Shown one piece after another: positions 1 to 6,419 of a DNA stretch of 6,483 nucleotides. Positions within the stretch are counted from its first letter, which is position 1. Each line of letters starts with the position of its first letter. Below the pieces are notes generated by a model that was not told where the DNA came from, searched no databases, and worked only from the letters and a program-made list of their open reading frames with translations. The position numbers and the translations under genes are program-made. The DNA is from Candidatus Fermentithermobacillaceae bacterium UBA3951 (lineage in GTDB: Bacteria; Bacillota; Sulfobacillia; Fermentithermobacillales; Fermentithermobacillaceae): assembly GCA_002385465.1 (NCBI GenBank), contig DGDN01000083.1, positions 33,255-39,737 of the forward strand. Direction: 5' to 3'.

Positions 1-710
1 TTCTCGACCTTCTCGACCTTCTCGGCCATCTCGCGAGCTCCGCCGCCTGCGGTCACCCCTCGCTCCCGGTCATCCGCGGCCCGCTTGACTATTTCCTCAA
101 TGTGGTGTGGCTCAAGGTGCTTGAAGGAGAAAACCTGCATCCTGGATAGAAGGGCTGGGTTCACCGCGAAGTAGGGGTTTTCGGTGGTTGCCCCGATTAG
201 GGCGATGGTACCTTTCTCGACATGAGGCAGAAGGGCATCTTGCTGGGCCTTGTTGAAGCGATGGATTTCGTCCAGGAAGAGAATGGTCCTTTGCCCCCGC
301 TCCCTGTTCTTCCGGGCTTCCGCGACGACATTTCTCACGTCCTGGACTCCGGAGGTAACGGCCGAAAGCTCCCTGAACACCGACTTCGTCTTCATGGCGA
401 CGAGCCTCGCCAGGCAGGTCTTACCCGTCCCCGGCGGCCCCCAGAAGAGCATGGAGGGTATTCTGTCTCCTTCAATGGCTTTTCTGAGGGCCTTGCCGGG
501 GCCGACGATTTCTTCTTGGCCGACGAACTCGTCGAAAGAGCGAGGAGTCATGCGCAGAGCCAGAGGCGCGTCGGGCGGGATGACCAGAAGGTCGGAAACC
601 TCCTCGCCGGCTTCACCCGTCTCCGGGCGTCGTCCAATGCCCTTGGAGCCCGAAGGGCACCTGGATCGCCGGTCTTCCTCGACCTTCCCGAATAACCCCA
701 TCTGGCTCAT
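1..710 (-). CDS. rarA: RarA/MgsA-family AAA+ replication-associated recombination ATPase (N-terminal part, runs off window)
   Basis: The first 236 codons are present and the 3' end lies beyond the left edge. RarA (MgsA; YrvN in Bacillus, WHIP/Mgs1 in eukaryotes) is a clamp-loader-like ATPase that acts at stalled or gapped replication forks. Visible motifs are Walker A GPPGTGKT at residues 91-98, Walker B LFLDEIH at 144-150, the family stretch RFNKAQQDALLP at 151-162, sensor 1 GATTEN at 173-178, and a putative arginine finger in LLSRM (R190). The ATG at 710 is chosen because AAGGTGG sits 5 bases upstream and an in-frame TAA lies nine codons further upstream. A second in-frame ATG follows at 701. 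Residues 8-45 are a poorly conserved, charged N-terminal segment. Residues 3-7 (QMGLF) resemble a sliding-clamp-binding peptide. The last visible residues are a low-complexity EKV repeat. It is the fifth gene of the cluster, 105 bp after ltaE. Confidence 0.95.
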   Translation of the reverse strand, partial: MSQMGLFGKVEEDRRSRCPSGSKGIGRRPETGEAGEEVSDLLVIPPDAPLALRMTPRSFDEFVGQEEIVGPGKALRKAIEGDRIPSMLFWGPPGTGKTCLARLVAMKTKSVFRELSAVTSGVQDVRNVVAEARKNRERGQRTILFLDEIHRFNKAQQDALLPHVEKGTIALIGATTENPYFAVNPALLSRMQVFSFKHLEPHHIEEIVKRAADDRERGVTAGGGAREMAEKVEKVE

Positions 711-715
711 GTAGT

Positions 716-722
716 CCACCTT
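716..722 (-). promoter_or_regulatory. Ribosome binding site of rarA
   Basis: AAGGTGG on the minus strand lies 5 bases before the ATG at 710. It supports that start over the internal ATG at 701 and over an in-frame GTG that lies inside the site itself. Confidence 0.7.
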
Positions 723-734
723 GCTCTTCTTGTC

Positions 735-828
735 CAGTTACCCGTTCCTCCAGTTAACCGTTCCTTCAGTCAACCGTTCTCCGGTTGCACGGTCCTTCAG
801 GAACCGTCCCTTGGTCTACCTGTTCCTT
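735..828. repeat. Degenerate 16-bp tandem repeat, about six units, between ltaE and rarA
   Basis: On the + strand the best unit is CAGTTAACCGTTCCTT (751-766). Units run 735-750, 751-766, 767-781, 782-797, 798-812 and 813-828. The first three are close (the first two match at 14 of 16 bases, the third differs by a base or two and a 1-base deletion). The last three are more diverged, and the sixth matches at about 10 of 16. The array fills nearly all of the ltaE-rarA gap, and its last unit contains the ltaE stop codon (816-818). The period is not a multiple of three, so it is not a coding repeat. On the transcript strand the units carry GGAACGGTTAACTG-like sequence. I know of no named family that it matches. 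Confidence 0.8.
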
Positions 829-1862
829 ATTGCTTCGACGATGCGCTGAAGGGCCTCATCTATGTCGGCGGCTGTCACATCGTTGTGGGTGACCATCCTA
901 ACCCTGTACGGCAGGTCGGCGTTGAACAACACACCGTAGGACTTCATGAGCCTCTGGAAGTCAGGGCCATCCATCGCGAGACCCCTGGTATGGACGGCTA
1001 CCATATTGGTCTGCACGGTCTCCATCTCCACCGTCAGGCCAGGGATCTGGTTTATGCCTTCAGCGAGCCTCTTGGCGTTGGCGTGGTCTTCCGCAAGCCG
1101 GTCCACCATCTTGGTGAGGGCAACTATACCTGCCGCAGCAACGACTCCGACCTGCCTCATCCCGCCGCCCAGGAGCTTCCGGTACTTGCGGACGCGGTCG
1201 GCGAAATCCTTGGGGCCCGCTACTATGGAACCCATCGGCGCACCGAGGCCCTTGGACAGGCAGAACTGCACCGAATCGGCGTATTTGGTTATCTCTTTCA
1301 CGTGAACCCCAAGGCCGACGGCGGCATTAAAGACTCGGGCACCGTCAAGGTGGACCTTGGCTCCACCCTCATGGGCAACTTCGTATATGGCCTTCATGTT
1401 GTCGAGCGGGACGATGCACCCGCCGGACCGGTTGTGTGTATTCTCGATACAGACGAGGGTGGTCTTGGGGAAGTGGATATTCTCGGCTCTAATGGCCGCC
1501 TTTACTTCGGCAGGGTCCATGATGCCAAGTCGCCCGCGAACGGGCCTAACCTGCACTCCGGACAAAACGGCAGGGCCCCCGACTTCGTACATGTAGATGT
1601 GGGCCTGCTCTTCAACGATGATCTCGTCGCCCCGGGAAGTCCAGGCCATGATTGCCGTCTGGTTTCCCATGGTCCCGGTAGGCACGTATACGGCGGCTTC
1701 CTTGCCCACCTTCTCGGCAGCGATCTCTTCCAGTTTGTTTACCGTAGGATCATCTCCGTATACGTCGTCACCTACTTCGGCGCGATACATCGCCTCACGC
1801 ATCTCTTCTGTGGGTCTTGTGACCGTATCTGAACGTAGGTCAATAATCCTGACTTCAGGCAT
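816..1862 (-). CDS. ltaE: Low-specificity L-threonine aldolase (PLP-dependent)
   Basis: This is a fold-type I PLP enzyme that cleaves L-threonine or L-allo-threonine to glycine and acetaldehyde. Counted from the ATG at 1862 (348 aa, close to the usual 330-350), it has the family N-terminus IDLRSDTVTRPT, the GDDVYGDDPTV motif, the phosphate-binding PTGTMGNQ stretch (about residues 61-68), H88 in EEQAHIYMYE (expected to stack on PLP), HLDGAR with D173 and R176, and the Schiff-base lysine K204 in LSKGLGAP. An ATG at 1880 gives six more residues but has no Shine-Dalgarno, whereas GGAGG lies 8 bases before the ATG at 1862, so the shorter form is preferred. It sits 29 bases after the thioredoxin stop and is probably cotranscribed. 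The stop TAG lies inside the last unit of a 16-bp repeat array. Specificity for L- versus L-allo-threonine cannot be read from the sequence. Confidence 0.94.
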   Translation of the reverse strand: MPEVRIIDLRSDTVTRPTEEMREAMYRAEVGDDVYGDDPTVNKLEEIAAEKVGKEAAVYVPTGTMGNQTAIMAWTSRGDEIIVEEQAHIYMYEVGGPAVLSGVQVRPVRGRLGIMDPAEVKAAIRAENIHFPKTTLVCIENTHNRSGGCIVPLDNMKAIYEVAHEGGAKVHLDGARVFNAAVGLGVHVKEITKYADSVQFCLSKGLGAPMGSIVAGPKDFADRVRKYRKLLGGGMRQVGVVAAAGIVALTKMVDRLAEDHANAKRLAEGINQIPGLTVEMETVQTNMVAVHTRGLAMDGPDFQRLMKSYGVLFNADLPYRVRMVTHNDVTAADIDEALQRIVEAIRNR

Positions 1863-1870
1863 CCATAACG

Positions 1871-1875
1871 CCTCC
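1871..1875 (-). promoter_or_regulatory. Ribosome binding site deciding the ltaE start
   Basis: GGAGG on the minus strand lies 8 bases upstream of the ATG at 1862. It is inside the reading frame that would begin at the ATG at 1880, which itself has no purine-rich site before it. This favours the 1862 start. Confidence 0.7.
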
Positions 1876-1891
1876 AACATGAGTATGAGAT

Positions 1892-2260
1892 CTAAGCAAT
1901 TCCCAGACCCAGCGCCAGCTTGTCAATCCAGCGCACGAGGTCTCCCTTGGTCCCTCCTGCACGTTTTTCGACCGGTTTTCCACCGGCAAAAGCAATCAGC
2001 GTAGGTATGGTCATGATGCCGTGCCTCTGGGCCAACGCTCCCTCGTCATCCACATTGACCTTGAAGAACTTCACCCGGCCGCCGTACTTCTCCGTCACTT
2101 CTTTCGCGACTTCCTCGAAAACGGGCGCGAGCCGCCTGCAAGGCCCGCACCAGGGAGCCCAGAAATCCACTATGGCAAGGGGTGCCACAGACAGTTTTTC
2201 CAGAGAGCTCGAAGTAAGTTCAGAAATTGCAGAAATCGCGTCGCCGTCTCCCATGTTCAT
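1892..2260 (-). CDS. trxA: Thioredoxin
   Basis: This is a small cytoplasmic disulfide reductase of 122 aa, slightly longer than the usual 105-110 because of about 15 extra N-terminal residues. The redox motif WCGPC is at residues 37-41 (C38, C41), preceded by VDFWAPW. The cis-proline is P86 in TIPT, and the tail GGKPVEKRAGG...LVRWID matches the last strand and helix of the fold. No signal peptide or membrane segment is seen. AAAGGA (2265-2270) is 4 bases before the ATG at 2260 and 10 bases before a second in-frame ATG at 2254, so either could be used. The gene starts 23 bases after coaE stops, so it is probably in the same operon. The symbol is given by family; a genome may hold several thioredoxins, and this one could be a specialised paralogue. 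The partner reductase is not in the window. Confidence 0.93.
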   Translation of the reverse strand: MNMGDGDAISAISELTSSSLEKLSVAPLAIVDFWAPWCGPCRRLAPVFEEVAKEVTEKYGGRVKFFKVNVDDEGALAQRHGIMTIPTLIAFAGGKPVEKRAGGTKGDLVRWIDKLALGLGIA

Positions 2261-2283
2261 CCAGTCCTTTCTAAAGCCTTCTC

Positions 2284-3063
2284 TCAGGCTGGATCATTTC
2301 TGGGCGCGGACGACAATCTCCTCTCAAGAGAGCTCCATAATGTGAACACTTGTTCTCTCGTTTCTTCTGGCGTACCGCTGTTGTCTATGACATAATCGGC
2401 GCGCTTTTCTTTCTCTTCGAGAGGCATCTGTGAGTCAATCCTCGAGAAGGCCTCCTCTCGGCTGTAGCCTTCCCTCTTCATGAGGCGCTCGGCTTGCTGT
2501 TCGCGAGGAAGAGCGACTACCCACACTTCGTCAACCACGGCGTCGACTCCGGCCTCAAGCAAGAGAGGCGCATCCACGACAGCTATGGGAACGGGACCTT
2601 CGCGAGGGGCAGACTCGGAGAGATCCCGTAGGATTTCTTTCGTCCGGTCGATGACCCTCGGGTGGATGATTGAGTTCAAGGTATTGCGAGCCTTCTCTGA
2701 GGAAAACACGATGCGCCCCAGCTCGCGCCTTATCAGTGTCCCATCGGGCGCGATGACGCGGTCGCCAAACATTTCTCGTATCTCGCGGAGCGCGTCTGAC
2801 CCGGGGGACTGGATCTCCCTAGTTATAGTGTCGGCGTCTATAATCCGGGCCCCGAACTCGCGGAGGGTCTCAGACACGGTGCTCTTGCCTGAGGCAATCC
2901 CTCCGGTAAGTCCTATGACATAGATGCCCGGCCACTTGCGCACCGGACCACTCTTTCCGGCGTCATCCTGAATCCCGGCGGATTCCCGGCCACTTGAGGT
3001 TCCTCTCGGGCCATGTCTCTCAAGAGAGTTTTTCCTGCGCGTGCCAGAGTAGATGTCACACAT
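2284..3063 (-). CDS. coaE: Dephospho-CoA kinase
   Basis: CoaE phosphorylates the ribose 3'-OH of dephospho-CoA using ATP, the last step of coenzyme A synthesis, in the cytoplasm. The P-loop GGIASGKST is at residues 54-62, followed by IIDAD (D76, D78), the IIHP motif, DAPLLLEAG, and a lid/CoA-domain stretch QAERLMKREGYSREEAFSRI and DYVIDNSGT. The ORF of 259 aa is about 50 longer than usual because 40-odd unconserved residues precede VIGLTGG. The ATG at 3063 overlaps the polA stop by 8 bases (ATGTGTGA), with AGGGAAGAG about 8 bases upstream, which suggests translational coupling. A GTG at 2943 would give a standard 219-aa protein, with a weak GGAAAG upstream. I keep the longer reading because of the overlap, but the start is uncertain. 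A 16-bp direct repeat lies in the extension. Confidence 0.93.
   Translation of the reverse strand: MCDIYSGTRRKNSLERHGPRGTSSGRESAGIQDDAGKSGPVRKWPGIYVIGLTGGIASGKSTVSETLREFGARIIDADTITREIQSPGSDALREIREMFGDRVIAPDGTLIRRELGRIVFSSEKARNTLNSIIHPRVIDRTKEILRDLSESAPREGPVPIAVVDAPLLLEAGVDAVVDEVWVVALPREQQAERLMKREGYSREEAFSRIDSQMPLEEKEKRADYVIDNSGTPEETREQVFTLWSSLERRLSSAPRNDPA
2923..2996. repeat. Direct repeat pair in the 5' part of coaE
   Basis: GATGCCCGGCCACTTG at 2923-2938 and GATTCCCGGCCACTTG at 2981-2996 match at 15 of 16 bases and start 58 bases apart. The right copy is followed immediately upstream by AATCCCGGCG, which repeats part of the same sequence. The segment between them encodes part of the unconserved N-terminal extension of CoaE, so it could be a remnant of a local duplication. 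Confidence 0.6.
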
Positions 3064-6000
3064 CGAACCAGCTCTTCCCTACGTCGATCTCGACCTTGAG
3101 CGGGACTTTGAGGTTGATGACACCTTCCATCTCGCTCCTTACAAGCTCTCGCATGACGGCTTCTTCTTGAGGGGCGATTTCGAAAATGAGCTCGTCGTGG
3201 ACCTGTAATATGAGCCTGGAACGCAGGCCTTCTTCCTTAAGTCGCCTGTAGATGCGGACCATCGTCAGCTTTATTATGTCGGCGGCGCTCCCCTGAATGG
3301 GCGTGTTGATGGCCGTGCGCTCGGCAAAACCCCGCCTTGCGCGTATCCTGGAGTTTATATCGGGGATAGGTCGCCTACGCCCCAGGATCGTCGTCACAAA
3401 ACCGTACTCCCGGGCGGTCTGTATGGAGCGGTCCATGAACTCACGGATCTTCGGGTACCTGGCAAAGTAGGCTTCAATGAACGTCCTTGCCTCGCCTATG
3501 GTTACGCCCGTGTTGCGGGCCAAACCGAAGTCCGATATGCCGTAGATTATGCCGAAATTGACCGCTTTCGCCTTGCTGCGCAGGTCAGAATCGACTTTGT
3601 CAATGGGCACCCCAAATATCTCAGAGGCCGTCCTCGTGTGGATGTCTTCGCCTCGCGAAAATGCATCAATCATGGTCGGATCGCCGGCCATATGGGCCAT
3701 TATCCTGAGCTCTATCTGCGAGTAGTCCGATGCCAGGAAGAGTCTGCCCTCTTCGGGGACAAAAATCCGCCGGAGAGATCTCCCCAGCTCGCCCCTGACC
3801 GGGATGTTCTGAAGGTTGGGCTCCGAGCTGGAAAGCCTCCCGGTGGCCGTGACCGTTTGATGGAAAGTAGAATGAATCCGCCCCGTGGTCGGATTCGTCA
3901 CGTCCTCGAGGACATCGAGGTAAGTCGATTTGAGCTTGGCATAATGCCTGTACTCAAGTATCTTGGCCGGCAGCTCGTGCTCGAGGCTCAGGGCTTCAAG
4001 CACCTCGGCGTCGGTGGACCATCCAGTCTTCGTCTTCTTGATGGGCTTGAGCCCGAGGTTTTCAAACAGGATCCGGGAAAGCTGTTTGGGCGAGCCCAGG
4101 TTGAACTTCTCCCCCGCCATAGCATAGATAGAGTCTTCCAGCACTCTTAGGGTGTCCGCGAAGCTCTGCCTGATGGCCTTCCCCAGAGCCAAATCGGGCT
4201 TTATGCCAGTAGCTTCCATGGCCGCCAAGACCTCAATGAGGGGAAACTCCACATCCTGAGCCAGGGCGACAAGGCCGGCATGCTCCAGTTCGGCCCTGCA
4301 CGCGTTGGCTATACCCAGGCACGCATGGGCACCTGCTGCGAGGTGCGCTCTTAGATTCGCCCTCAGATCGGCTTTTGGATCCGTCCCAGGACTCGCGGGC
4401 GACTTCTCCTTGGGCACCTGGGGCATCTCGGGTATCTCGACTGCCGCGTACTTCCTCACGAGGTCCTCGAGGCGGTAATTTGTCCTCGTTGGGTCAATCA
4501 AGTAGGCCGCTATGAGCACATCGAAGAACGTACCCCGGAGCGCAATCCCCCTCTTAAAGCACAGCGTAAATATCCATTTCAGATCGAAGCCAATTTTCGC
4601 GATGTCGGGAGACACGAGGACCGGGCCCAGGTGTTCCCACAGATCGTCTTCAGTCACACCAACTGCCGGCGCCGTGCCATCCTGTGCCACCTTGACATTG
4701 ATGGTGCCAAACGACTTCCCCGACGAGACCCCAATTACCGGCGGGTAGGCGAAAGTCTTGGTAACCTCTTCGATCGCGGCGTACAAACCCAGCATACCGG
4801 TGCCCTGTACTTCTTCGGCAAAAGCCTTGAGGCCAGCCTCATCTTCTATCACCAGAGCGTCCCCCTGGCGGAAGGACCCTGCTTCCAGAACCACATGAGG
4901 AACCGGTTTTTTTGATTCATCACCGAGCGCCTGAGGGGTGCCTACCTCTGCAGGTTGGACGGCGTCCGGTTCAGCAATGCCTAGGCCTACTTGGCGGGCT
5001 GCCGCCGCTCCCTCGGGCTTACTTTCGGCAGGTCTATCCGAGGATCTGCCGGTAGCATCACCCGTAGCTTCATCCGTGGCACCACTTGTGGCTTCGTCCC
5101 TGGCTTCGCCCGTGCCTTCATCCGCGGCACCATCCGTGACTTCATCCGCGGGAACGGCGGGTTCAGACCGTTCGCTTTCTCGGCGAAACCCTCGGCATTC
5201 TTTTTGGCTATTTTCCGGACGAGCCTCTTTAGCAGGTGAATCTTTCCTCAGGGCTTCAACGAGTGCAGAGATCCGGGGTATCAGAGTGTGAAACTCCATC
5301 TTGGCAAACAAAGCCCTGACTTCTTCGAAGTCGGGTGCGCGCCAAGCAAGTTCGTCTTCGAGATCACACGGGTCAAGCGGTACAGACCTATCAATGGTGG
5401 CAAGTTCCCTCGAAAGAAACGCCATGTCCTTATTGGCCGCAAGCAGGTTCCGCACTCTCGCGGGGGCAACGTCTTCGATCCGCTCGTATACCATATCCAG
5501 GCTGTCAAACTGCTTGAGGAGGCCCGTGGCCGTCTTCGCGCCAATGCCTCTTACACCCGGGATGTTGTCGGAAGAATCCCCGCACAGTGCCTTGTAGTCG
5601 CGTATCTGGTCGGGGCGGATCCCCATGTCCTCCCTTACGCTCTGCGGGTTGTACTCCTTGACCTGGGATATCCCTTTGACGGGCAAGATCGCCGATACAG
5701 CACCATCGACCAACTGGAGGCAGTCGCGATCACCCGAGAGTATCGTCACCGAACCCCCGCACTGCTTCCACTTTGAGGCAAGCGTACCTATGATGTCGTC
5801 CGCCTCGTATCCTTCCATTTCTACGCGAGGCAATCTGAGCACGTCCAGGACCTCTTTGAGGACCGGTATCTGAGCCGAAAACTCAGGCGGAGACGGCTTC
5901 CGTTGGGCTTTGTACTCTGCGTACTGCACATGTCTGAAAGTGGGGCCTGGGAGGTCAAACGCTATCGCCACGTGAGACGGGCGCTTTTCCGAAAGAAACC

Positions 6001-6130
6001 TGAGAAGCATTGACAGGAAGCCGAATACTGCTCCTGTCGGCGTCCCGTCGCTTGCGGTAAGCGGCGGAAGAGCATAGAAAGCCCTGTTCGCAAGGGAGTG
6101 GCCGTCTACCAAGAGAAGCCGCTTGTCCAC
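3056..6130 (-). CDS. polA: DNA polymerase I (5' nuclease, inactive 3'-5' exonuclease-like domain, family A polymerase)
   Basis: PolA removes RNA primers and fills gaps in lagging-strand synthesis and excision repair. Counted from the GTG at 6130 (1024 aa), the 5' nuclease spans about 1-290 with metal ligands D9, D59, E109, D111, D112, D134, D136, D185 and D188, and a helix-hairpin-helix GVRGIGAKTA. A linker of about 120 residues (295-415) includes tetrapeptide repeats at 329-360. The exonuclease-like domain (about 415-610) lacks the catalytic acids. The polymerase domain (about 627-1024) has TGRLSSSEPNLQNIP, motif A DYSQIELR (D802), the O-helix R851, K855, F859 and Y863, and motif C QVHDE (D979). 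Two GTG starts are possible: 6163 has no Shine-Dalgarno, whereas 6130 has GGGGTGA at suitable spacing and gives the usual MDKRLLLVDGHS N-terminus. It is longer than Bacillus Pol I (about 880), mainly because of the linker. Confidence 0.95.
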   Translation of the reverse strand: MDKRLLLVDGHSLANRAFYALPPLTASDGTPTGAVFGFLSMLLRFLSEKRPSHVAIAFDLPGPTFRHVQYAEYKAQRKPSPPEFSAQIPVLKEVLDVLRLPRVEMEGYEADDIIGTLASKWKQCGGSVTILSGDRDCLQLVDGAVSAILPVKGISQVKEYNPQSVREDMGIRPDQIRDYKALCGDSSDNIPGVRGIGAKTATGLLKQFDSLDMVYERIEDVAPARVRNLLAANKDMAFLSRELATIDRSVPLDPCDLEDELAWRAPDFEEVRALFAKMEFHTLIPRISALVEALRKDSPAKEARPENSQKECRGFRRESERSEPAVPADEVTDGAADEGTGEARDEATSGATDEATGDATGRSSDRPAESKPEGAAAARQVGLGIAEPDAVQPAEVGTPQALGDESKKPVPHVVLEAGSFRQGDALVIEDEAGLKAFAEEVQGTGMLGLYAAIEEVTKTFAYPPVIGVSSGKSFGTINVKVAQDGTAPAVGVTEDDLWEHLGPVLVSPDIAKIGFDLKWIFTLCFKRGIALRGTFFDVLIAAYLIDPTRTNYRLEDLVRKYAAVEIPEMPQVPKEKSPASPGTDPKADLRANLRAHLAAGAHACLGIANACRAELEHAGLVALAQDVEFPLIEVLAAMEATGIKPDLALGKAIRQSFADTLRVLEDSIYAMAGEKFNLGSPKQLSRILFENLGLKPIKKTKTGWSTDAEVLEALSLEHELPAKILEYRHYAKLKSTYLDVLEDVTNPTTGRIHSTFHQTVTATGRLSSSEPNLQNIPVRGELGRSLRRIFVPEEGRLFLASDYSQIELRIMAHMAGDPTMIDAFSRGEDIHTRTASEIFGVPIDKVDSDLRSKAKAVNFGIIYGISDFGLARNTGVTIGEARTFIEAYFARYPKIREFMDRSIQTAREYGFVTTILGRRRPIPDINSRIRARRGFAERTAINTPIQGSAADIIKLTMVRIYRRLKEEGLRSRLILQVHDELIFEIAPQEEAVMRELVRSEMEGVINLKVPLKVEIDVGKSWFDV
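5051..5147. repeat. 12-bp tandem repeat (eight units) encoding an acidic tetrapeptide repeat in the PolA linker
   Basis: On the + strand the units are variants of GTGGCTTCATCC, starting at 5052 and every 12 bases to 5147. In the PolA frame they read DEVT-DGAA-DEGT-GEAR-DEAT-SGAT-DEAT-GDAT. The segment joins the 5' nuclease to the exonuclease-like domain and should be a flexible acidic linker. Because the unit is a multiple of three, copy-number changes keep the frame. Confidence 0.85.
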
Positions 6131-6205
6131 CAGCGTCACCCCACATACCGTCTCTCGCTTCACATTTCACGGTTCAGTCTGTATCCGCGCGTCCTCTTGT
6201 CCTTC

Positions 6206-6234
6206 AGTATAGGGTTCCACCGGAGGCTTGGCAA
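6206..6234 (-). promoter_or_regulatory. Sigma-A-type promoter for the polA cluster
   Basis: On the minus strand the -35 box TTGCCA (6234-6229) is followed by a 17-bp spacer and the -10 box TATACT (6211-6206), each one mismatch from consensus (TTGACA, TATAAT). Transcription would begin near 6199, leaving a leader of about 35 bases to the GTG at 6163 or about 70 bases to the GTG at 6130. No other promoter of this quality was seen on this strand. Confidence 0.7.
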
Positions 6235-6386
6235 TTCGGGCGGAGAATCAGGGGCACCCGGGAGTCCGTGTTTCCTGGGCCTTCGGATCCGGCGGTCAAA
6301 CCGCGATGTCCGAAGCGATCGTCGGATGTAATCGGATGAACCATAGCAGATCGGCGGGGCACACCCGACGCCCCGCAGCAATCGGT

Positions 6387-6410
6387 GGCTGGGATCGGAG
6401 GATCCCAGCC
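6387..6410. repeat. Perfect inverted repeat (10-bp stem, 4-base loop)
   Basis: GGCTGGGATC and GATCCCAGCC flank the loop GGAG (+ strand). An alternative pairing extends the stem by ATCGG/CCGAT with a 3-base bulge (6381-6413). No T-run follows the stem on either strand, so it is not a standard intrinsic terminator. It may be an operator, a transcript-end hairpin, or part of a structured RNA. Confidence 0.75.
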
Positions 6411-6419
6411 GATAAGCGG

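Noticed and set aside
222..714. Two overlapping + strand open frames opposite rarA
   Set aside because: The minus strand reads through with a full set of AAA+ motifs. The + strand products have biased composition and no recognisable fold.
791..805. Hairpin GGTCCT-TCA-GGAACC after ltaE as a terminator
   Set aside because: The stem has a mismatch and a wobble pair and no T-run follows, so it is better explained as part of the 16-bp repeat array.
711..815. Separate rarA promoter in the ltaE-rarA gap (a TTGACT hexamer lies in the repeat array)
   Set aside because: No acceptable -10 box lies 16-18 bases downstream of it. The hexamer is part of the repeat unit.
885..1832. Long + strand open frame (315 codons) opposite ltaE
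   Set aside because: It is the antisense shadow of a clearly recognised enzyme gene in GC-rich DNA. Its translation shows no domain motif and it has no ribosome binding site that I can see.
3017..3033. CTCTCAAGAGAG followed by TTTTT on the + strand, resembling a terminator; the same 12-mer also occurs at 2321-2332
   Set aside because: The loop would be only two bases, which is too tight for a hairpin, and no + strand gene precedes it. The two copies encode SLER in different parts of CoaE and look coincidental.
3056..4300. T7-like thioredoxin-binding insertion in the PolA thumb, prompted by the nearby thioredoxin gene
   Set aside because: The thumb region between the KFNLGSPKQL stretch and TGRLSSSEPNLQ runs at ordinary length with no extra loop, so the sequence gives no support for a T7-type processivity complex.
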